Shown piece after piece: positions 5,782 through 5,876 of a stretch of 5,876 bases of DNA (the first letter of the stretch is position 1; each line of letters opens with the position of its first letter). The notes under the pieces are model-generated. The model searched no databases. It saw nothing but the letters and a program-made list of their open reading frames with translations, and was not told where the DNA came from. Position numbers and translations under genes: made by a program. Source of the stretch: Clostridiales bacterium (lineage in GTDB: Bacteria; Bacillota; Clostridia; Oscillospirales; Acutalibacteraceae); assembly GCA_012728445.1 (NCBI GenBank), contig JAAYFA010000179.1, positions 1 to 5,876 of the forward strand, read 5' to 3'.

Positions 5782-5876
5782 TTACGCCCTCAGTGTACCA
5801 CGAAAACCTCTGCCGCCATAATAAGATTCCACGCCGTTGTGATATATAAAAACTTGTCCGTAGCGGTAATCGGCAA
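5782..5876 (-). CDS. C-terminal end of an unrecognised convergent gene
   Basis: On the minus strand a frame enters from the right edge and stays open for 30 codons to a TAA at plus 5782-5784, directly touching the channel gene's stop at 5779-5781. The readable tail includes DYRYGQVFIYHNGVESYYGG and ends in GFRGTLRA; it is rich in Tyr, Gly and Arg with a plausible alternating beta pattern. I do not recognise the family. The two other minus frames give less protein-like translations. Thirty codons is short for certainty, so this could be chance, but convergent neighbours with abutting stops are common. No terminator hairpin is seen between the two genes. Confidence 0.5.
   Translation of the reverse strand, partial: ADYRYGQVFIYHNGVESYYGGRGFRGTLRA

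Overview
The window looks like chromosomal DNA of an anaerobic Firmicute, probably a Clostridia-type gut or sediment bacterium. This rests on moderate base composition judged by eye, GGAG-type ribosome sites, a second-type RsmH methyltransferase with an N-terminal extension, and catabolic families common in such genomes. The taxon is inference; there is no rRNA or other marker to confirm it. No tRNA, rRNA, CRISPR array, transposase or phage gene is visible.

Layout: (1) 1-1424, minus strand: one long gene running off the left edge, a neutral/alkaline-ceramidase-like metallohydrolase. (2) 1425-1583: divergent intergenic region with one plausible sigma-A-type promoter for each direction and short palindromes that may be operators. 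(3) 1584-3223, plus strand: a tightly coupled pair with a 4-base ATGA overlap, a xylose-isomerase-like TIM-barrel epimerase/isomerase and a DUF6807 ('PmoA') protein. (4) 3300-4343, plus: an RsmH-family 16S rRNA methyltransferase, followed by a strong 15-bp hairpin. (5) 4507-5781, plus: a YbdG-type MscS-family mechanosensitive channel. (6) 5782-5876, minus: the C-terminal end of an unrecognised convergent gene whose stop codon directly abuts the channel gene's stop.

The left 3.2 kb reads as a small catabolic locus: a hydrolase gene divergent from a sugar epimerase-type enzyme coupled to DUF6807, possibly under shared local control. A plausible but unproven job is processing of an unusual sugar, cyclitol or glycoside. 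The right half (rRNA methylation, osmotic-pressure release) is housekeeping and has no evident link to it. The most interesting items are the hydrolase/epimerase/DUF6807 association, with DUF6807 of unknown function but strikingly conserved His-rich motifs, and the RsmH homologue lying outside the cell-division cluster.
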